In this document: one piece after another, positions 1 to 8,181 of the stretch
How the letters are laid out: every line of letters begins with the position of its first letter
How positions within the stretch are numbered: the stretch's first letter is position 1
Assembly (NCBI GenBank): GCA_002720475.1
Contig: PBIL01000006.1
Location: forward strand, 91,631-155,630
Direction of reading: 5' to 3'
From: Roseovarius sp.
GTDB lineage: Bacteria; Pseudomonadota; Alphaproteobacteria; Rhodobacterales; Rhodobacteraceae
DNA length: 64,000 bases
The notes under the pieces: model-generated
What the model saw: only the letters and a program-made list of their open reading frames with translations
Told to the model about the DNA's origin: nothing
Database searches by the model: none
Position numbers and translations under genes: made by a program

Positions 1-3000
1 ATGCCCAGCACGGTGCCGGTATTGGTGAAGGCGGTATCCACGTTGTCTCCCGCCGCGATCGCGACGGAATCCGCGGCATTGTCCGCGTCGACCGTTCCGG
101 CATTGGTGACGGTGATCGTGCCGCCCGCATCGCCGAAGGTTGCAAGCGCCGCCGCGACGCCTGCCAGATCGGCATTGGCCAGATCGACCCCGCCGCGCAC
201 CTGCGCGCCTGCGGCGATATCCACCGTGCCCGTGCCCGTGCCGACGGTGGCGCTCATGCCGGTCGCGCCGCCATCGACGGTGTTGGTCCCGGTCACGTCG
301 AGGTCAAGCGTACCGGTGCCCGCCACCGAAGCCACGATACCTTCTGCGCCGCCATCAACAGAACCGTCACGATTGACGGTCACGTTGCCGTTGCCGCCCG
401 TGGTCGAGGCGAGGATCCCCGCGCCAACGACATCCGAGACATCGCCGGTGCCGGTGATCTCGACATTGCCGCCGTTCAGCGATTGGGCGTTGATCCCCGG
501 CGCACCGGTTATCGTCCCGGCGACATCGATCCGGATATCGCCCGAGTCTGTCTGAGCGTCGATCCCGTCGAAAGCCGGATTGCCGGTCCCCGCCGCGTCG
601 CCCGTCACATTGCCCGTGCCCGTCACCGTCACGGCACCCGTGCCGCTGGCCACCGCGTTGATCCCGTCCGCATCGGCAACCACGTCGCCGCCGAGCGTGA
701 TCACCGTGTCGCCATCCTCGGCCACCGTCTCGATGCCGTTGCCGGTAAAGGCCGCAGCCCCGCCGAGCGCCGCGCCCGTGGTCACGCTCACCGTGCCCGC
801 GCCAGTGGCAGAGGCCGCGATCCCCACGGCACCGCCATCGACCGCGCCATTGGCCGTCACGGCCACGTTGCCGCCGCCCGTGCCTTGCGCCAGAAGGCCC
901 GTCCCGGTCGATCCCGCATCGCTCAGCAGCACCGGGCCGGTCGTCGTCACCGTCACCGCGCCGCTGCCCGCGTTCGTGGCAATGATCCCGCCCGAGGCCC
1001 CGGACCCCTGCGCCTCGATCGCCCCCGAGCGGTCGATCAGCAGATTATCCACTGTGCCCGCGTCCGAGATCACCCCGGTGATCGCCACGCCGTCCGCGCC
1101 CGTCACCGTGGTCGCCCCGGTTCCCGACACGCTCACCGCCCCGGTCTGCGCCTGCGCAAGGATTCCGCCGGTCGCCCCGGTCACCGCGCCGCCGCCCGTC
1201 ACCGTCACAGCGCCCGCACCCGTCGCCTCGGCATCGATGCCCGCGCCGGTCACGCCGGTCACGTCCTGCACCGCCGTCACCGAAACCGCCCCGTCAACGG
1301 AAGATGCCGCGATCCCGTCCGTGTCGCCCGTCACCACGCCGTCCCGCGTCACCGTCACGCCGCCCGGCCCATCCGCCAGGATACCGACGCCGGTCGCGCC
1401 CGTCACGTCACCCGTGCCGCTCACGCTCGCCGTGTCGGTCCCCGCAGCCACGATCCCGTCCGTGCCCCCCGAGATCGTCCCGTCGCGCGTCACCGTCACG
1501 ACGGTGCCGGTCGCCAGGATGCCGATGCCGCCCGTGCCGGTCACGTCGCCCGTGCCGCCCACGTTCGCCGTCGTCACCGCCGTGGCCACGATCCCGTCCG
1601 TGCCGCCAGAAACAACCCCGTCGCGCGTGACATCCGCCGTGTCGCCCGTCGCGGTGATGCCGCTTGCCAGCGTGCCGGTCACGTCGCCCGTGCCGCCCAC
1701 GACCGAGGCCCCCCCGGCAATCGCCACGATCCCGTCCGTGCCGCCCGTCACCACGCCGTCGCGCGTCACCGAGACGATCCCGGCCCCGCCGGTCGCCGCC
1801 AGAAGCGCCACGTCCACGCCGTCGCTCACGTCGCCCGTGCCCGCCACGGTGATGTCGCCCGTCGCCGAGACCGCCACGATCCCGGGCGCGCCGGAGATGC
1901 TGCCATCCACGTCGATCAGCACGGTCCCGCTTGTCGTCGAGACGCTGATCCCGTCATCCGTCGGATCGCCGCTGCCATCCGCATCGCCCGTCACGTTCCC
2001 CGTGCCCGTCACCGTCACGGACCCCGCGCCGCTGGCCACCGCGTTGATCCCGTCGCCCGTGCCGCTCACATCCCCGGCCAGCGTGATCACCGTGTCGCCA
2101 TCCACCGCGCTGGTGAAGATCCCGTCGCCCGCCGTGCCCGTGACGCCGCCATTCGCCGTCACCGCCACCATGCCGTTGCCGCCCGCCAGCGCCTCGATGC
2201 CCGTCGTGCCGCTCACCGCGCCGTCAAGCACCATCGTGACGGACCCGGTGCCGCCACTCGTGTCGCCCAGAACACCTGTGCCGCCCGCATTGTTGACGCT
2301 GCCCGCCGCGCTGCTGGTGATGGTCACGTCGCCCGCGGCGTTGGTCCCCGCCATGCCCGTGGCCGAGGAGGACGCGATGCCGCCGATGGCCACCACCGAG
2401 CGATCCGCCGTCGCCGTGCCCGTGCCCCCGGTCTGCGTGAAATCACCGACAGTGAACGTGCCGGTCAGCGTGCCGCCGCTCTGATCGATGCGGGCGAGCG
2501 TTTCGCTCCCCGTCGTGCTCAGCGTGCCGCTCGAAAGCGCCGCCTCCGCCCCGGCGGCCAGCGCCCCGCCATCGGTCGAGAGCGTGCCGCCGCCGATCTG
2601 CAGATCGGTCGAGGCCAGCGTGCCCGCACCGGTCACATCGAGCGTGCCGCCGCCAACCGTCGTCGCGCCGGTGAAGGTGTTCGCCCCCGACAGCGTGAAC
2701 GTGCCCGTGCCCTGCTTGACCAGCCCGCCGCTGCCGGAGATCACCCCGGCAAAACTCGTATCCGTCGCGTCGCCGGTGGTCAGCGTATTGGCCCCCAGCG
2801 TTACCGTGGAGGTGCCCGAGGCAGACGCCAGCGAGCCGATGGTCTCCGACCCAGTCAACGTCAGGTCGCCGGTGCCGTTCAGCGTCACCGCCGCCGTATC
2901 GGACAGCGCCGCGCCATCCGCCGTCAGCCCGGCGGCAGTGTTCACCGTCACCACGCCCGAATCGATGTTGCCGGTCACGGTCAGACGCCCGCCGCCGACC

Positions 3001-4598
3001 GTCGTCGCGCCGGTATAGGTATTGTCGGCCGATAGGGTCAGGGTGCCCGCGCCGATCTTTTCCAGCGGCCGCGCGCCACCTATCTCCGAGATCACGCCCG
3101 ATTGCTCGGCGCTGCCCGCCAGAACCTGCAATTGCGTGTCGTCGCTGCCCAGCACGATCGGGTTGGCGATGATCACCCCGTCGGCATAGTCGATCACCGA
3201 CCCGGTGGTGGTGATGGTGCCCGTGCCCGCGGCCGTATCGGACCCGAGGCTCAGCGTACCGCCCGCCACGGTCATACCACCCGAAAAACTGTTCTCGCCG
3301 GTGAGCGCGACCGTGCCGTCCCCGTCGATGGTCAGGCTGCCCGCATTGGGGCCGTTGCCGGTATCGTCGGCGATGCTGTCGGAGATGGTCAGCGTCTCGC
3401 CCGCGCCCGGGGACAGGGTGAGACCGGCATTCTGAAGGAAAAGACCCGCGCCCGCCGCAGTGCCATCGCCCGCCCCTGCGGTGCCGCCGGTGCCCCCGGC
3501 AACCGTGCCGCCGCTGGCCGCGGACGCGCCGGAAATGGTGACCGTCGCGCCGTCCTGCACGAAGACCGCGCCGCCGAAGCCCGCGCCGCCGCCGCCGCCG
3601 GAATCGGTTCCACCTGTGCCGCCGCCGAACCCGCCGGTGCCGCCCCCGCTGCCAAAGCTACCTGCGCCGCCGCCGCCACCGCCAAAGCCACCCGCGCCGC
3701 CGCCGTCCCCGCCACCGCCGCCGCCGCCGTAGCCGCCAGCCCCGCCATCGCTGACGTCACCACCACCGCCGCCGCCGCCGCCATAACCGCCAGCGGCACC
3801 AGCCTGCAAGTCAGCGCCGCCACCACCGCCGGAGAGATCGCCACCAGCCGCCGGGCCAGCACCACCATCAATTCCGCCCGCGCCGCCATTCGGACCACCA
3901 CCCGCGCCGCCGTTATCGGTGTTTGTATCGGCGCCATCAGCAAACGCGCCGCCACCACCGCCACCGCCCCATTCTGCCGAAGCACCGGTCGAACTGCCAC
4001 CGTTACCCCCAAGGCCACCGCCGCCGCCGCTTCCGACATCTGCGGTTCCTAACCCGCCACCATCACCGCCTTGCGCGACGTTGTTCAAGAACGAAACGCC
4101 ATCGACGACAACTGTCGGAGCCGTATCACCGCGCACGAAAAGTGCACCGCCCGCTCCCATGCCGCCACCGCCAGCACCATTATCAAGATTATCCGCCAGC
4201 CCGCCATTGCCACCCTGCGCCAGCCCGTCGGCCAGCGTGCCGTTGCGGATCGTCGCGGTCCCGCCATTGACGAAGAAGATGCGCGTGGCCCCCCCGCCCG
4301 ACACGGTATTGCCGCCCAGATCGACGGTCACGCCATCCGGATCGTCAAGCACCGGCAGGAAACCGGTCAGCGTTACATCGGAAATGACGTTGATCACGTC
4401 TGCTTCGGCATTGCTGTTGGCCGCGGTGATCGCTGCGGCCAGTTCCGCCTCGCTCGCCACGTTGAAGGTCGCGGCCCCCGCCCCCGCCGCTCCCAGACCA
4501 AGCGCGACGGTCAGCGCCGTGGAGGCGCGCAGCCTCCATTTGAGACCGGTGGAGATACTGGCAACGCGGTCGGCTTCACGGCAAATCAAGCGGGGCAT
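1..4598 (-). CDS. Giant repetitive beta-helix adhesin, autotransporter-type (C-terminus off the left edge)
   Basis: The minus strand is open from an ATG at 4598 to base 1, giving at least 1532 codons with no stop. GGAGAG lies about 6 bases upstream of the ATG. Residues 1 to about 43 look like a long signal peptide (charged start, then an Ala/Leu/Gly-rich core ending AGAGA). A right-handed beta-helix-like stretch follows. A strongly Gly-rich low-complexity block spans about residues 195-345. Then come at least three copies of the autotransporter-associated beta-strand repeat, such as GTLTLSADNTYTGATTV (complement of about 3000-3060), GTFTLSGANTFTGATTV (about 2660-2720) and a variant near 3255-3320. 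The rest is VTGTG..DGI-type Gly/Thr/Val repeats. These features fit a surface-exposed or secreted adhesin. The C-terminal beta-barrel that would prove the autotransporter route is outside the window, so a two-partner or type I substrate remains possible. Plus-strand frames here are antisense shadows. Confidence 0.8.
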   Translation of the reverse strand, partial: MPRLICREADRVASISTGLKWRLRASTALTVALGLGAAGAGAATFNVASEAELAAAITAANSNAEADVINVISDVTLTGFLPVLDDPDGVTVDLGGNTVSGGGATRIFFVNGGTATIRNGTLADGLAQGGNGGLADNLDNGAGGGGMGAGGALFVRGDTAPTVVVDGVSFLNNVAQGGDGGGLGTADVGSGGGGGLGGNGGSSTGASAEWGGGGGGGAFADGADTNTDNGGAGGGPNGGAGGIDGGAGPAAGGDLSGGGGGADLQAGAAGGYGGGGGGGGDVSDGGAGGYGGGGGGGDGGGAGGFGGGGGGAGSFGSGGGTGGFGGGTGGTDSGGGGGAGFGGAVFVQDGATVTISGASAASGGTVAGGTGGTAGAGDGTAAGAGLFLQNAGLTLSPGAGETLTISDSIADDTGNGPNAGSLTIDGDGTVALTGENSFSGGMTVAGGTLSLGSDTAAGTGTITTTGSVIDYADGVIIANPIVLGSDDTQLQVLAGSAEQSGVISEIGGARPLEKIGAGTLTLSADNTYTGATTVGGGRLTVTGNIDSGVVTVNTAAGLTADGAALSDTAAVTLNGTGDLTLTGSETIGSLASASGTSTVTLGANTLTTGDATDTSFAGVISGSGGLVKQGTGTFTLSGANTFTGATTVGGGTLDVTGAGTLASTDLQIGGGTLSTDGGALAAGAEAALSSGTLSTTGSETLARIDQSGGTLTGTFTVGDFTQTGGTGTATADRSVVAIGGIASSSATGMAGTNAAGDVTITSSAAGSVNNAGGTGVLGDTSGGTGSVTMVLDGAVSGTTGIEALAGGNGMVAVTANGGVTGTAGDGIFTSAVDGDTVITLAGDVSGTGDGINAVASGAGSVTVTGTGNVTGDADGSGDPTDDGISVSTTSGTVLIDVDGSISGAPGIVAVSATGDITVAGTGDVSDGVDVALLAATGGAGIVSVTRDGVVTGGTDGIVAIAGGASVVGGTGDVTGTLASGITATGDTADVTRDGVVSGGTDGIVATAVTTANVGGTGDVTGTGGIGILATGTVVTVTRDGTISGGTDGIVAAGTDTASVSGTGDVTGATGVGILADGPGGVTVTRDGVVTGDTDGIAASSVDGAVSVTAVQDVTGVTGAGIDAEATGAGAVTVTGGGAVTGATGGILAQAQTGAVSVSGTGATTVTGADGVAITGVISDAGTVDNLLIDRSGAIEAQGSGASGGIIATNAGSGAVTVTTTGPVLLSDAGSTGTGLLAQGTGGGNVAVTANGAVDGGAVGIAASATGAGTVSVTTGAALGGAAAFTGNGIETVAEDGDTVITLGGDVVADADGINAVASGTGAVTVTGTGNVTGDAAGTGNPAFDGIDAQTDSGDIRIDVAGTITGAPGINAQSLNGGNVEITGTGDVSDVVGAGILASTTGGNGNVTVNRDGSVDGGAEGIVASVAGTGTLDLDVTGTNTVDGGATGMSATVGTGTGTVDIAAGAQVRGGVDLANADLAGVAAALATFGDAGGTITVTNAGTVDADNAADSVAIAAGDNVDTAFTNTGTVLG
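601..720 (-). repeat. ~120-bp dispersed direct repeat, second copy at 1987-2106
   Basis: The sequence at 601-720 recurs with high identity at 1987-2106. The offset is 1386 bases (462 codons), so the copies are in frame. This points to duplication of a larger block of the adhesin repeat region in addition to the short tandem units. Confidence 0.65.
1311..1860 (-). repeat. Tandem ~138-bp in-frame repeats inside the adhesin gene
   Basis: On the plus strand the string GATCCCGTCCGTG recurs at 1311, 1452, 1590 and 1728, giving spacings of 141, 138 and 138 bases (46-47 codons). The flanking sequence at each copy is similar. All spacings are multiples of three, so the units add whole 46-47-residue modules to the beta-helix. 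Such near-identical units can change in number by recombination. Confidence 0.75.
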
Positions 4599-4971
4599 CG
4601 GTCTCTCCAACGTAAAATTCGGCGAAAATCAACTCAGACGTTACTGACTTCGATCCAGATCTCAAGCTTTTGCATCTTTCCGCTTACCCTGGGGCATGAG
4701 CACTGTGGCCCCAAGGCCGCAATCAGAAGGTCTGACCCTGGATTTCAGTATCTTCTGGACCGCACTACCGTTTGACCGGCTCCGGACAAATCACGATCGC
4801 GTGAACGCTCGAGCGCGCCCTCGCTTCCGGGTCCGCATGACAAGCTCTTCAAAAGGGGCAGGCTCGGTCTTGCAGCGTCGATCCTTCCGGACCGGGCCGC
4901 ACCAATGCGGGGCATGACAGAGGCCGATCCCGCTGCTATCCTCGGCGCAAGACCCGTTTCGGAGTGTTGCC
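4599..4971. other. Divergent intergenic region between adhesin and PAAR-lipase genes
   Basis: These 373 bases separate two divergent genes and should hold both promoters. The part nearest the adhesin start (4610-4690) is relatively A+T-rich. I found no convincing -35/-10 pair, RNA motif or small gene. Short open frames here lack good ribosome sites and recognisable products. Confidence 0.5.
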
Positions 4972-6186
4972 TTGCCCCCCGCCGCGCGCATCACGGACAT
5001 GCACACATGCCCGCTGTTCAGCGGACCGGTCCCCCATGTCGGCGGACCGGTGATCACCGGCGAGCCCACCGTGATCGTCGTGGGCGTGCCGCAGGCGCGC
5101 ATCACCGACAAGTGCATCTGCGCGGGTCCGACCGACGTGATCGTCAAGGGCAGCCCAACTGTGATCGTCGGCGGAAAGCCCGCCGCGCGCCTCGGCGACA
5201 TGACCGCCCATGGCGGCGTGATTGTGACCGGCGCGCCCAACGTGCTGATCGGCGAGGCGGCACCGCCGATCGCGCCATTTCTTATTTCGCCGATCTGTCA
5301 TCTCTTGGCCGAATCTCTGGCCGAGAACATGCAAGCGCAGGAGATGGCACAGCTGGCCGGCGCTGCCTATGGTAACCCCGATACGGAAGACGGTGTTCCC
5401 GAAGGATATCGACGCGCATCGCCGGAGGATTTGGAGCAGCTGGGACTTTATGACCCGATAAGCGGGGACAACCTGACCCGCCCGCCCGATAGCGACTTTC
5501 GGGCCGATGTCTTCGTACGGCGGGGTAGCGACGGCCTGCAAGAGTATGTGGTCGCTTTCAAAGGCTCGACAACCGGTGAAGACTGGCTCAACAATTTCTT
5601 GCAAGGACCGGGACTGCGTGGGGGGCGACTGGACCGCTATGTGCGCGAGAAGACCGGGCACGGAACGGACTACTACAACGAAGCCGCAGAGATCGGGCGC
5701 GTCGCCACGGCCTCTGCAAGAGGAAACCGGGTTCGGTTCACGGGCCATTCTCTGGGCGGAGGGCTGGCTTCCACTGCGGCGGCCGCATCCGGGGCGTCGG
5801 CGCATACCTTCAACGCCGCCGGGTTGAATCGCGGCACGATCGAGGAATTCGCGCCCGATGGCGCGAACCCCGCGAACGTGCAAGCCTATTACCTTGAGGG
5901 TGATCCACTCAACCGAACCCAGGATGCGATCTGGGACGGTCTGCATCCAGAAGCTTTCGGGAACCGGCACAGGATGCCGACCATCAATGAATGGACCGAG
6001 GCAGACCGTCAGGCCGGAGAGGAGGCCGTCAATCCAGACAACTGGATTCCAGACCGATTGGAGCGCAGCTATGCGGCGCACAAGGCGCAACAGAAGCGCC
6101 TTCACGGTATGGATGAGATGATGCACTCTTTGAAATCGCAAGAAGCCGACATCCTCGCCGCGAAAGCCTCGAATGGCTGCCCATGA
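4972..6186 (+). CDS. PAAR-domain T6SS lipase effector (class 3 lipase fold)
   Basis: This 404-residue protein is a specialised spike-tip effector. Residues 1 to about 100 form a PAAR domain (repeated PAARITDMHTC, PVITGEPTVIV and KPAARLGDMT type segments), which would sharpen the VgrG tip. Residues from about 120 form an alpha/beta-hydrolase of the lipase_3 type. The nucleophile elbow GHSLGG is at 258-263 (Ser260), with candidate acid and base residues in EGDPLN (about 308) and the HPEAFGNRH segment (about 325-332). The expected action is phospholipid hydrolysis in the periplasm of target cells. The start is TTG at 4972 with GGAG at 4961-4964. The downstream gene overlaps by 4 bases and looks like its immunity gene. 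The vgrG gene lies 18 kb away rather than next to it. A PAAR-like lipase is clear; phospholipase specificity is inferred. Confidence 0.85.
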   Translation: MPPAARITDMHTCPLFSGPVPHVGGPVITGEPTVIVVGVPQARITDKCICAGPTDVIVKGSPTVIVGGKPAARLGDMTAHGGVIVTGAPNVLIGEAAPPIAPFLISPICHLLAESLAENMQAQEMAQLAGAAYGNPDTEDGVPEGYRRASPEDLEQLGLYDPISGDNLTRPPDSDFRADVFVRRGSDGLQEYVVAFKGSTTGEDWLNNFLQGPGLRGGRLDRYVREKTGHGTDYYNEAAEIGRVATASARGNRVRFTGHSLGGGLASTAAAASGASAHTFNAAGLNRGTIEEFAPDGANPANVQAYYLEGDPLNRTQDAIWDGLHPEAFGNRHRMPTINEWTEADRQAGEEAVNPDNWIPDRLERSYAAHKAQQKRLHGMDEMMHSLKSQEADILAAKASNGCP

Positions 6187-6695
6187 GACGGCGCCTGTCA
6201 ATCGTGCTGCTTCTGGCACTGGCTGCGGCAGGAGGGCTGGCCCTCGGCTCTCAGGAAAACCGGAAAGGAGACAGCATGAGCATCTCAGATATTGACCCCG
6301 ATGCTCTGGATGCCCGCGGCCAGTCGATCATCTTCAAGCGCGTCATGGAAGAGGATACGGCGGCGATCACGGCCTTGCTCGATGCGGGACTCGATGTCGA
6401 TGTCCGCGGTTCCTTCAACGCCACGCCCGCCTTGCGCGCAGCGATTGCCGATATCTGGCCGGTGGTGGAACTGCTGCTGGAGCGCGGTGCAGACCCCATG
6501 GCCACCGACCGGCGCGGCATGACGATCCCTTGGCTGGCCACCCCTTCCCGTATCGGGGGGGGGGGAAACAGGGCACAAGCCCTCCGACGGGTGAGATCGC
6601 GGCTGGCCGATGAGGGCCATCTCGATTCCGTTTACTCCCCCCAAGAAGTCAAGCGGATGATCGCCGAAGGTCGCTGGCCACCCGCGCCCCGGTGA
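6183..6695 (+). CDS. Ankyrin-repeat periplasmic protein, probable immunity to the PAAR-lipase
   Basis: This 170-residue product starts at an ATG overlapping the lipase stop (ATGA), so the two are translationally coupled. Residues 1 to about 22 form a signal peptide with a hydrophobic core LLLALAAAGGLALG and no lipobox Cys. Ankyrin-type helices follow (LLDAGLDVDVRG, LLLERGADPMATDRRG). A periplasmic protein coupled to a lipid-attacking effector fits a T6SS immunity role, since such effectors act on membranes from the periplasmic side. Residues 125-128 are four Gly encoded by an 11-G run. Losing or gaining one G would truncate or replace the last ~45 residues. The immunity function is inferred from context. 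Confidence 0.75.
   Translation: MRRRLSIVLLLALAAAGGLALGSQENRKGDSMSISDIDPDALDARGQSIIFKRVMEEDTAAITALLDAGLDVDVRGSFNATPALRAAIADIWPVVELLLERGADPMATDRRGMTIPWLATPSRIGGGGNRAQALRRVRSRLADEGHLDSVYSPQEVKRMIAEGRWPPAPR
6555..6565 (+). repeat. Eleven-G homopolymer inside the immunity gene
   Basis: Eleven consecutive G lie in frame in the ankyrin immunity gene at codons 125-128. With 10 G the frame ends after about a dozen codons; with 12 G it also ends early. The 11-G form gives the longest open frame. Tracts like this slip during replication, and they are also common sequencing-error sites. Confidence 0.8.
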
Positions 6696-6806
6696 TGCGC
6701 GCGAGCCACGGTGCGAAACGCGCGCATGAATGGCCGCTGGGCTTTGTCGTCACTTTATGCTATTCTTTTGCCTCAGGGGGCTTGGAAACAGGACCAGAAA
6801 GACGTC

Positions 6807-7385
6807 ATGGACACTGAATCGAACATACCGAAGAGCAGGTCGGCCCCTCGCATGACGGCTCGGGGACGACTGGCCATTTCCGTATCTGCGGCCGTCTTGA
6901 CTGTTGCGGGCACGGCAACCATCGCCTGGGCGGCGCTCGGGCTTGCCCTGTCACCGGTAAGCGAGTCCCATGTCCCCGCCACGCCCGATCTGGCGCGCAC
7001 GACCGGCGAAGGAACGGCCTTTGCGGCCCACACGCTTGCCATGATCAGTGCCTCGCCTGCGGTCGTCCGTCAGGCTCCAGTCCGGGTTGCCGCTGCACAA
7101 GCGCCCCGGCTCGACCCGCGCAGCGATCTGGCCGCGGCCATCGCCGCCCCGGTTGCTCCGGCCCTGCCGGTCGCGGCCCTGCCCCTGGTGGCGGACCCGG
7201 CCCGGACGCGGCCCGTGGCCCGGCCCGATCCCGCCGTGCTGACCCGGCAGGCTGCCGCGCCGGTGCGCGTTGCCGCCACGCCTGTCCGTAGCCCGGTATC
7301 CGCGACCCCGGTGGCGCGCAACCGGCCCGAAGAGGATCAGGGCACGCGGCTCAAGAAGATCTGGAGCGTCGGCGCGTTCCGCTGA
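6807..7385 (+). CDS. Single-pass membrane protein of unknown function
   Basis: This 192-residue protein is not recognised. It has a short basic cytoplasmic N-terminus, one transmembrane helix at about residues 20-45 (LAISVSAAVLTVAGTATIAW) and a long Ala/Pro/Val/Arg-rich, probably disordered, periplasmic tail ending RLKKIWSVGAFR. I prefer the ATG at 6807, with AGGA about a dozen bases upstream, because the 30-odd residues upstream of it look like poor protein. It follows the immunity gene after about 110 bases on the same strand and is followed by a clear hairpin terminator. Confidence 0.6.
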   Translation: MDTESNIPKSRSAPRMTARGRLAISVSAAVLTVAGTATIAWAALGLALSPVSESHVPATPDLARTTGEGTAFAAHTLAMISASPAVVRQAPVRVAAAQAPRLDPRSDLAAAIAAPVAPALPVAALPLVADPARTRPVARPDPAVLTRQAAAPVRVAATPVRSPVSATPVARNRPEEDQGTRLKKIWSVGAFR

Positions 7386-7410
7386 GCGCCTCCGCCTGAC
7401 CTTGACAGGC

Positions 7411-7444
7411 CGGGCCGGAGCGCATATGCGCCAGGCCCGTTTTC
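7411..7444 (+). terminator. Rho-independent terminator
   Basis: CGGGCC (7411-7416) pairs with GGCCCG (7434-7439). Between them lies a self-complementary GCGCATATGCGC, and the hairpin is followed by TTTT. It sits 26 bases after the membrane protein stop and before the convergent IalB-type gene, so it closes the effector-immunity unit and may act in both directions. Confidence 0.65.
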
Positions 7445-7470
7445 CTTACCATTTCGTTTCCCCGGCCGGT

Positions 7471-8010
7471 TCAGCCCGCGTGCAATGCGCGCAACCGCGC
7501 CAGCCCGGCGCTGAAGCCCATGAACGAGACCGGGATGGCCAGCATCTCGCCGGAACGGGCCATGGCGCGCACCTCGCCCGCTGTCGCCGCGCGCATCTCC
7601 CCGAGCGCGGCCTCGTCGAATCCGGCCATCACGATGCAGCCGCTGGCAAGGCAGGTATCGAAGCCATAGGCACCGATGTCGGTCTCGCCCGCCCGGATCC
7701 GCACCCCCTCCGAGAGGCGCAGCCCGAACGGCGTGACAAGCACGCCCATCACCTGATCCTCGTCCGTCAGCCGCAGCACGAATTGCAGCAAGGTGCCGCC
7801 GGTATCGGTGTGACGGATGGTCTGGCTCATCTCGCACCGGCGCGTACCGCCCTCGGGCGTGGCGCATTGCACGGACCAGTCGCGGAAGGTCTCGCGCAGC
7901 GTGTCCGGTGCCGGGGATTCCTGCGCTCCCGCCGGCCGAGCCCCGGGCAGCACCGCCAGGCACAAGGCCAAGGCGCAGGCAAACGCAGGAGCGGCAGGAG
8001 CGGATGTCAT
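7471..8010 (-). CDS. Invasion-associated locus B (IalB) family periplasmic protein
   Basis: This 179-residue protein has a signal peptide (hydrophobic core FACALALCLAVLPG, cleavage after GAQ at about residue 30). The mature domain shows IalB-family features: FRDWSVQCATPEGGTRRCEMSQ near the start, a central VLVTPFGLRLSEGVRI segment and the Cys pair in FDTCLASGCIV. The family is common in alphaproteobacteria and its biochemical role is not settled. It is divergent from tssK and convergent with the preceding unit, so it is probably not part of the secretion operon. Confidence 0.8.
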   Translation of the reverse strand: MTSAPAAPAFACALALCLAVLPGARPAGAQESPAPDTLRETFRDWSVQCATPEGGTRRCEMSQTIRHTDTGGTLLQFVLRLTDEDQVMGVLVTPFGLRLSEGVRIRAGETDIGAYGFDTCLASGCIVMAGFDEAALGEMRAATAGEVRAMARSGEMLAIPVSFMGFSAGLARLRALHAG

Positions 8011-8181
8011 CGGGGAGGTCTCCGGTTTCGCGGGAGGGAGGATGTGCCGGAATCCATCGTCACACAACCCGCCCATGGAAAATTTCTCGCATGAACCGTG
8101 TCTTCATGGCATTGATCGAAGGCGCATAGTCTTGTCAAACTGTCCTGTATCGCGCGGCACTATTTGAAAGAGCATATCGTC

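Noticed and set aside
483-3035. 850-residue plus-strand open frame (and overlapping 634- and 316-residue frames) in the first 4 kb
   Set aside because: They are Arg/Ala/His- or Pro/Val/Ser-rich low-complexity products antisense to the minus-strand adhesin, whose frame shows a signal peptide and canonical beta-strand repeats. They are mirror frames of a repetitive G+C-rich gene.
8011-8181. Sigma-70 promoter for tssK (TTGTCA at 8132 with CACTAT at 8158)
   Set aside because: The spacer would be 20 bases, too long for a confident call, although the intergenic position is right.
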